Assembly: GCA_011032825.1 (NCBI GenBank)
Contig: JAADJZ010000028.1
Span: 1 to 64,000 of the forward strand
DNA: 64,000 nucleotides
Direction: 5' to 3'
Origin: Massariosphaeria phaeospora
Lineage: Eukaryota; Ascomycota; Dothideomycetes; Pleosporales
Made by a program: the position numbers and the translations under genes. Numbering within the stretch: position 1 is the stretch's first letter; every line of letters begins with the position of its first letter. The notes beneath the pieces are model-generated. The model did not search any database and had not been told where the DNA came from. It worked only from the letters and a program-made list of their open reading frames with translations. Positions 58,993 to 64,000 of this stretch are shown here, one piece after another.

Positions 58993-59988
58993 ATGACCAC
59001 TGGCGACGCAGCCCCCTCCGACCGCGGACCTCCGAATCGCCCCGCATCGCCCCTAGTCACCGACACCCCGCTACCTTTCTCAGTTCTCTGTACCAAAATA
59101 CACGACCGGATAACTGCCTTCCTGGAAGAGGAGAATGTGTCAGAGAGGGTCAAGAGCGTACAGCAGCAGACGAACTCTTCGTTGAGTGTGATTGCTGAGG
59201 CATTAGAGCGGTACAGGTACGTGAGACATGCAGGGCCGTGAAGCCCTCCAAACACATGGCAGGTACTAAATATCTGGTGCAACACAGTCTACCGGAGCTC
59301 TCTCTCGCATACAATGGGGGCAAGGACTGCCTTGTCCTCCTCATCCTATACCTCTGCGCTCTCCACCGAAAAGGCCTGAGCCGCGATGCGCCGAATACGA
59401 GTATCGAGACGGCTATCCAATGCGTGTATATCCAAGCGCCGCATCCGTTCGAAGAAGTAGAAGCGTTTGTCACATCAAGTGTGAAGACATACTCGCTCTC
59501 GATGTTGGAATACGCGAAACCGATGAAGATAGCTTTTGCCGACTACCTGCGCGATACTCCTTCAGTAAAGGCGATTTTTGTAGGCACGCGCCGCACCGAT
59601 CCGCATGGCGAGCATTTGAAGCATTTCGATCCCACAGACAGCGGTTGGCCCGAGTTCATGCGCATCCATCCTGTGATCGACTGGCACTATGCGGATATCT
59701 GGACTGTAAGTGGAAGGGGCATCACGCAAGATATGCCCGCTAATGTCCTGATAGTTCATCCGTCACCTTAACATTCCTTATTGTAACCTTTACGACCTCG
59801 GGTATACCTCGCTGGGCGGCACTACCGACACGCATCCCAATCCCGCACTCGCTCGCCAGCCTTCGACCAGTCAAGTCCCAAAAGTAGATACCCCGAATGG
59901 CACCACGAATGGGATCAAAGCGCCCAAATTCCGACCAGCTTATGAACTAATGGACGATTACGAAGAGCGCTTGGGGAGGGATAGGTAG
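58993..59988 (+). CDS. FAD1: FAD synthase (FMN adenylyltransferase), three exons
   Basis: Predicted 291 residues; transfers AMP from ATP to FMN to make FAD, in the cytosol. Exons 58993-59216, 59288-59705 and 59755-59988, with introns of 71 and 49 bp; all junctions keep phase and restore family motifs (ERYSLPELSLAYNGGKDC at the first, DIWTFIRHLNIPYC at the second). The PP-loop-like YNGGKDC is at 83-89, and VGTRRTDPHG (about 171-180) and YTSLGGTTDTHPNP near the C-terminal part are further hallmarks of the PAPS-reductase-fold FAD synthases. It ends ERLGRDR. It lies head to head with the sulfite reductase gene, whose holoenzyme needs flavins. Confidence 0.93.
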
Positions 59989-62364
59989 ACAATATAACCC
60001 AGACAATGTACATGCGAAACGAGACGCCATAGAATCTGCGAGGCATATGCTGGATCATTACAAATGGGGCGCAAGTGGAGTCAGTCACTTGGGAATTTGG
60101 GACATATCTGAATGTGGAATGCTAGGATAGACAGCATTTAGAGGCCGAAAGCTGATCAACATTACCCATATACCTACTATTTTCTGGCTTAATATTATCT
60201 GGAAGTTAACAGGTCTCCGATCTCCACGCAAGGAGAAGACATATTACAACAACACGATCGACGTCTGTCGAGCCCTGAGAGACTTCAAAAGTAAACAGCC
60301 ATCCTTCAACAATCGTACGTTGCAAAGACCCAGTCTATATCTAGAAGCAAAACGCGATGCTATACGCCACCTTTGAGCGCAGCCGAAACTTTAGTCCCAC
60401 ACAAGCCAATCGGATTAACACCAGTAAGGTACAGTCCCAGAGCAAATACGGCCTGAATGCTACTGCGGCGTCCAGGATGGTCCGTTCGTCAGTATCGAAG
60501 TTCAAAGGGACATGGACGGCTTCCGGAACATCGTTCAAGGCTACCAGGAGATATCTTAGGAGGACGGGGCAGCAAGCCCCTGGGCAAGTTCGAAGCCCCG
60601 TAAAGCTACGGCACCATCGCCAACTACGCGAGGAATCATAGAGTGCGAAGTACGACTAGTGGACTGCGATCTGTCAGATGACAAACACTTGATAAGCTCG
60701 TCGCAATGGCTTGGTCCGTCTAGGACAGTGGTTGTTGAGGGACTCCGGAGGCTAGAAGAGTGTTTTACGAGTTTTCATATATGAGAAACATTGTGGTGGT
60801 CTCTCTAGTCCTTGAAAAAAAGAAAGGCTAGAGCGAACGTCTCCGGGCGTTCTAAGCCAGCTGGCATGCCTAAGAGGGCGATCACTGGACAGGCGACAGC
60901 AAAGCTCACGCATGCATAGACATATGCACATGGAAACTTTCTATACTACTACGGGTAACACGATGCACCTAGATAACCTCAACGCCAGATGCCATCTGCT
61001 GTCCACAGCTGCAATGTCAACCCGGATGAAGGCAGTCACGAAGCTACAGTCTCCACGTGGGCCAGCCGCTACGACATGTCGGGCTCTTTCTAAATGGCAC
61101 TCGTCACTCGTTGCTCACTGCTCACTACTTTAGCGATTCGCGAAGTCCGCCGTGATGATTCCGGCCCGCGACGGATCTCCGCTTGGGGGCAGCCACCAGA
61201 AGACGATTTTCGATCGCTGGTGATCTCGGAACGAAATGACAAGTGGACGTGCAGACCGGGAAACACAACAGCTTCTGGCGTCCTTGCTCGGATGGAGGAC
61301 ATCAATAAGTATGCTGTAGCCGCACTCCACATGCGAGGCAGGAATACCCAACAGAAGTCCTCGTTTGGTCAATCTCGCCTAAGTAGACTCTGATGGATGT
61401 TTCGAAGAATGTAACGCAGATGCGTTCGTCTTCTGAAGATGAGCAGGAGACAACTGGACGACGTTGGTGGGAACGCAAGCGGCAAGGCGACGCGGGCAGC
61501 AAATGACGCGGAGCTGCTTGGCACAGGGCTCGGCAGGGAGGTTTTACGAGCGCGGCTCAACCTAACGTTCACAGCGCCTGTCATGGACTCTGGAGTCCGG
61601 AAGAGTCGGCGCTTGCGAATGAGCAAGCATTACCTACCATGTGCAAGCGCCGACCAGCCGGGGTGCTGGGCGCTGTGCTGCTCGAACCCCCGCGTTCAGT
61701 GTCTTACAGCATGTTTGCGTGTTGGGAACACGGCGATGGCAGACGATCAGTAAGTTCGCAATGCACTCGCGCAGATGAAAGGTCCCGGTTCCTGGCCTTA
61801 GGCTGTTTAAGAAACGCCACGGACGCTCATCCTCTAGCTCTATCGTCCCTAGTCTGTTCTCTCCTTGTTTGTTCGTTCATGTTTGGAAGTTTCATGTTTC
61901 GAGGTGGCGCGTTGGCTCCAGTCTTGATTGGCCAGGGGAGTCTTGAGGCTGACGCCGCACGGGGACATCCTCCACCTTCCAACGCGATGTGGAAGGCGTC
62001 GCGCATGTCGCAGAGATCATTTGCAAGGAGAGGTCCCGAACGGTCGGAGGATGGACCTTCGCCCCAGGGGGGGGCAGGCCGATTGACTCCGCACTGGCCA
62101 GGTAGAGCTGACTTCAAAACCTCGTCCTGTCCCCGGACTTCTCCTCTCTCCACTCACAAGCTGTCGCTTTGCTTCACAAACCCAACTTCCGTCTTTCGTT
62201 CCGGCTTTCTGCCACAGTCACTCTTTTCGTCGCCAGTCGACACCTCCGTTCTTTGCAAATACTCCTAAAGTCCTAGCGACTCACTTCCTTCGTGTGCCAT
62301 ACTCAACCATTATCTTCAACACACTCTCCAAACTCGCCCCCTCGAAGCATCTTACGCTACCATC
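59989..62364. other. Long intergenic region
   Basis: 2.4 kb with several overlapping short ORFs on both strands but none with recognisable motifs or consistent splicing. The last 220 bp before the LPMO start are C/T-rich, as in fungal core promoters and 5' leaders. Confidence 0.45.
62062..62136. promoter_or_regulatory. Two candidate CreA-type sites upstream of the LPMO gene
   Basis: CCCCAG (62062-62067) and CCCCGG (62131-62136) fit the SYGGRG consensus on the opposite strand, 230-300 bp before the start codon. Carbon repression of LPMO genes is usual in fungi; the sites are short, so this is a weak inference. Confidence 0.3.
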
Positions 62365-63943
62365 ATGAAGTCTTACGCTTTGCTTCTTGCCGCTTTGAGC
62401 GCTGCGCCGGCGGTTCTTGCCCATACCGTCTTCATGGAGATGGCTGTAAACGGCGAGGACCAAGTACGTCTTGTGTGTGAATTGCAATAAGCCGGTGGCT
62501 GACCATAATCAGGGTCCTGGCTACGCTTTGCGTATGAGCACTGGCCCTTCCGGGTCGGCTTCAGACCCATTGATAGACCTCAGTAGCAAAGACATGGCTT
62601 GCAGTACGTGATACAGGCAACAAGATTCGAAACCCAGGATGGCTACTAATTCGATAACTAGACGTCGGTGGCACCAAGGGTGTACAACGGGTTGTGGCCG
62701 TTGACGACGGAGCTGTCCTCTCATTCAAATTCCAATCCTATCCCGACGACGCCAGCAAGATGTCTTATGATCCCGGTCACCAGGGTCCGTGTGCCGTGTA
62801 TCTCAAAAAGGTTGACTCTGCAATCAAAGACGAGGGTACGTGTGTTCTGTAGGCTAGCAATACATCATGCTAACAAAGATTTCATCAGGTGCCGGCGACG
62901 GATGGTTCAAGATATTCGCTGAGGGCTACGATGCGTCGACAAGCCAGTGGTGCAACCAGAAACTCATTGATAACAAGGGACGCCTAAGTATCAGACTCCC
63001 GAAGGGCCTCCAAGGCGGCGACTATCTTATTCGCCCAGAGCTCGTCACACTCCACGCCGCGAACGAGGGTGAACCTCAGTTCTATACCAGCTGTGCACAG
63101 GCCTACATTAAGAGCAGCGGAAACCTTGTACCTGAATCGACGGTGTCCATTCCCGGTGAATTCAAGCATACCGATGAATCCCTCACATGGAACATCTACG
63201 ATGGCATGGATAATGCGAAGTACCCGCTCCCAGGCCCGAAAGTTGCCAAGCTTGTCGCTGGTTCAAGCACCTCATCAACCGGACAAACTGAGGGTCTTCT
63301 CCCCAAAGAGTGCATTGCTGTAAAGGGTGACTGGTGTGGCAAACAGGTGCCATCGTACACTGATGAGACCAGCTGCTGGAAGTCCTCGGAGGATTGCTAT
63401 GCTCAAGCGGATACGTGCTATGCAAACAAAATTGCTACCGGCAACAAACCCTGCGAGAGCTGGTCAAAGCAGCTTTGCGAAGTCATCCAGGCCGACTGCA
63501 GAGCTGGAAAGTCTGGACCCCCCAAGGTGGATCTCCTTCCCAAGCTCGAGAAGATCGATAACGGTCTCGTTTTCGAGGCGCAGAATGAAGGTGCCTCGAC
63601 TTCCCCGTCCAACCAGGAAAACAAGCCCGCCGAGGAAGTCAAGCCTAGTGCTTCGGCCACCCCCGCCGCTGCCCAGTCTACGCCTGAGCCCACTCCTGCC
63701 GTCGAAAAGGAAGCTGTCGTTGCTGAGGACAACAGCAAGCCTGCCGAAGACCCGAAGCCCGACATGGTCATTTCCGCACCCCCTGCTACCACGCCATCTC
63801 CTACCACGGTTATATGCCCCCCCGGCTTCCAGTGTGTGACCAAACACACGACTGCCGTTGTCACCAAAGTCAAGTACGAGACCGTGTATCCCAAGCAGAA
63901 GAGGCAAAGCCTGCACCACAGGCGCCACATGCACAGCTTGTAG
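62365..63943 (+). CDS. AA9-type lytic polysaccharide monooxygenase, four exons
   Basis: Predicted 472-residue secreted copper enzyme of the AA9 (former GH61) family, which cleaves cellulose or related glucans by oxidation. Exons 62365-62463, 62513-62603, 62662-62835, 62889-63943; introns 49, 58 and 53 bp. Signal peptide 1-19 (ending AVLA) leaves His20 as the N-terminal copper ligand. The second ligand is His103 in DPGHQGPC and the axial Tyr187 lies in QFYTSCAQ, with Gln185. In GDYLIRPELVTLHAA a Pro (171) stands where most members have the His of RHE. After the catalytic domain comes a Cys-rich segment (GDWCGKQ...CYAQADTCY, about 280-345), then a long Pro/Ala/Glu/Ser-rich tail ending in basic HHRRHMHSL, not a CBM1. 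The family is clear; activity is less certain because of the altered residue. Confidence 0.9.
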
Positions 63944-64000
63944 ATGCACACCCACTGTCTACCCTATTCACGCTCTCCGTTTCTGCCAGTGCTGTCAAGG

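Noticed and set aside
60572..60601. tRNA-like GTTCGAAGCCCC segment
   Set aside because: The flanking stems do not form a T-arm of proper size and no A box or acceptor stem was found.
59989..62364. Possible genes among short ORFs (for example 61439-61753, 61639-62268)
   Set aside because: Arg/Ser-rich translations with no motif, overlapping on both strands.
46731..64000. Secondary-metabolite or catabolic gene cluster
   Set aside because: The genes are housekeeping and secreted enzymes with no backbone synthase, transporter or regulator among them.
1..64000. CRISPR array, rRNA or prokaryotic features
   Set aside because: None seen; introns, LTR elements and RIP show a fungal nuclear origin.

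Overview
The window is filamentous-fungal nuclear DNA (Pezizomycotina, probably Dothideomycetes). The evidence is short 49-101 bp GT-AG introns, fungal-type secreted enzymes, and a transposon block carrying the mutation pattern of repeat-induced point mutation (RIP). It divides sharply into two parts.

1 to about 46,730 is an AT-rich, gene-free transposon block. Reading it by eye gives five Ty3/Gypsy retrotransposons (Gypsy-1 to Gypsy-5), four pogo/Fot1-like DNA transposons (pogo-A, B, C, E), one hAT element, a hAT-type miniature element, a TA-flanked miniature element and a long inverted repeat. All coding frames are broken, mostly by TAA/TAG where the family has Gln or Trp, and differences between repeat copies are mainly transitions. 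From 25,905 to 46,730 the elements are nested: pogo-C is interrupted by Gypsy-3 and by pogo-B, pogo-B by Gypsy-4, and Gypsy-4 by pogo-A. Target duplications (CTATA, AATGC, TA), matching LTRs and terminal inverted repeats fix the joints, and each reassembled pogo copy comes to about 2.1 kb. Gypsy-3 also carries an antisense frame with a complete six-cysteine Zn2Cys6-type pattern. Gypsy-4 carries an extra unrecognised sense frame after its chromodomain.

46,731 to 64,000 is ordinary gene-rich DNA. In order it holds a secreted pepsin-like aspartic protease (+), a doubtful small secreted ORF (-), a GH15 glucoamylase without starch-binding domain (+), an unrecognised nuclear-looking coiled-coil protein (-), the 1530-residue sulfite reductase beta subunit (-), FAD synthase (+), and an AA9-type lytic polysaccharide monooxygenase (+). 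Sulfite reductase and FAD synthase are divergent from a shared 561 bp interval, so a flavin-cofactor enzyme sits head to head with a sulfur-assimilation gene whose holoenzyme needs flavin. The protease, glucoamylase and LPMO form a loose group of secreted degradative enzymes beside the transposon block. Exon junctions were set by eye from splice sites, reading phase and family motifs. No database search or calculation was run.
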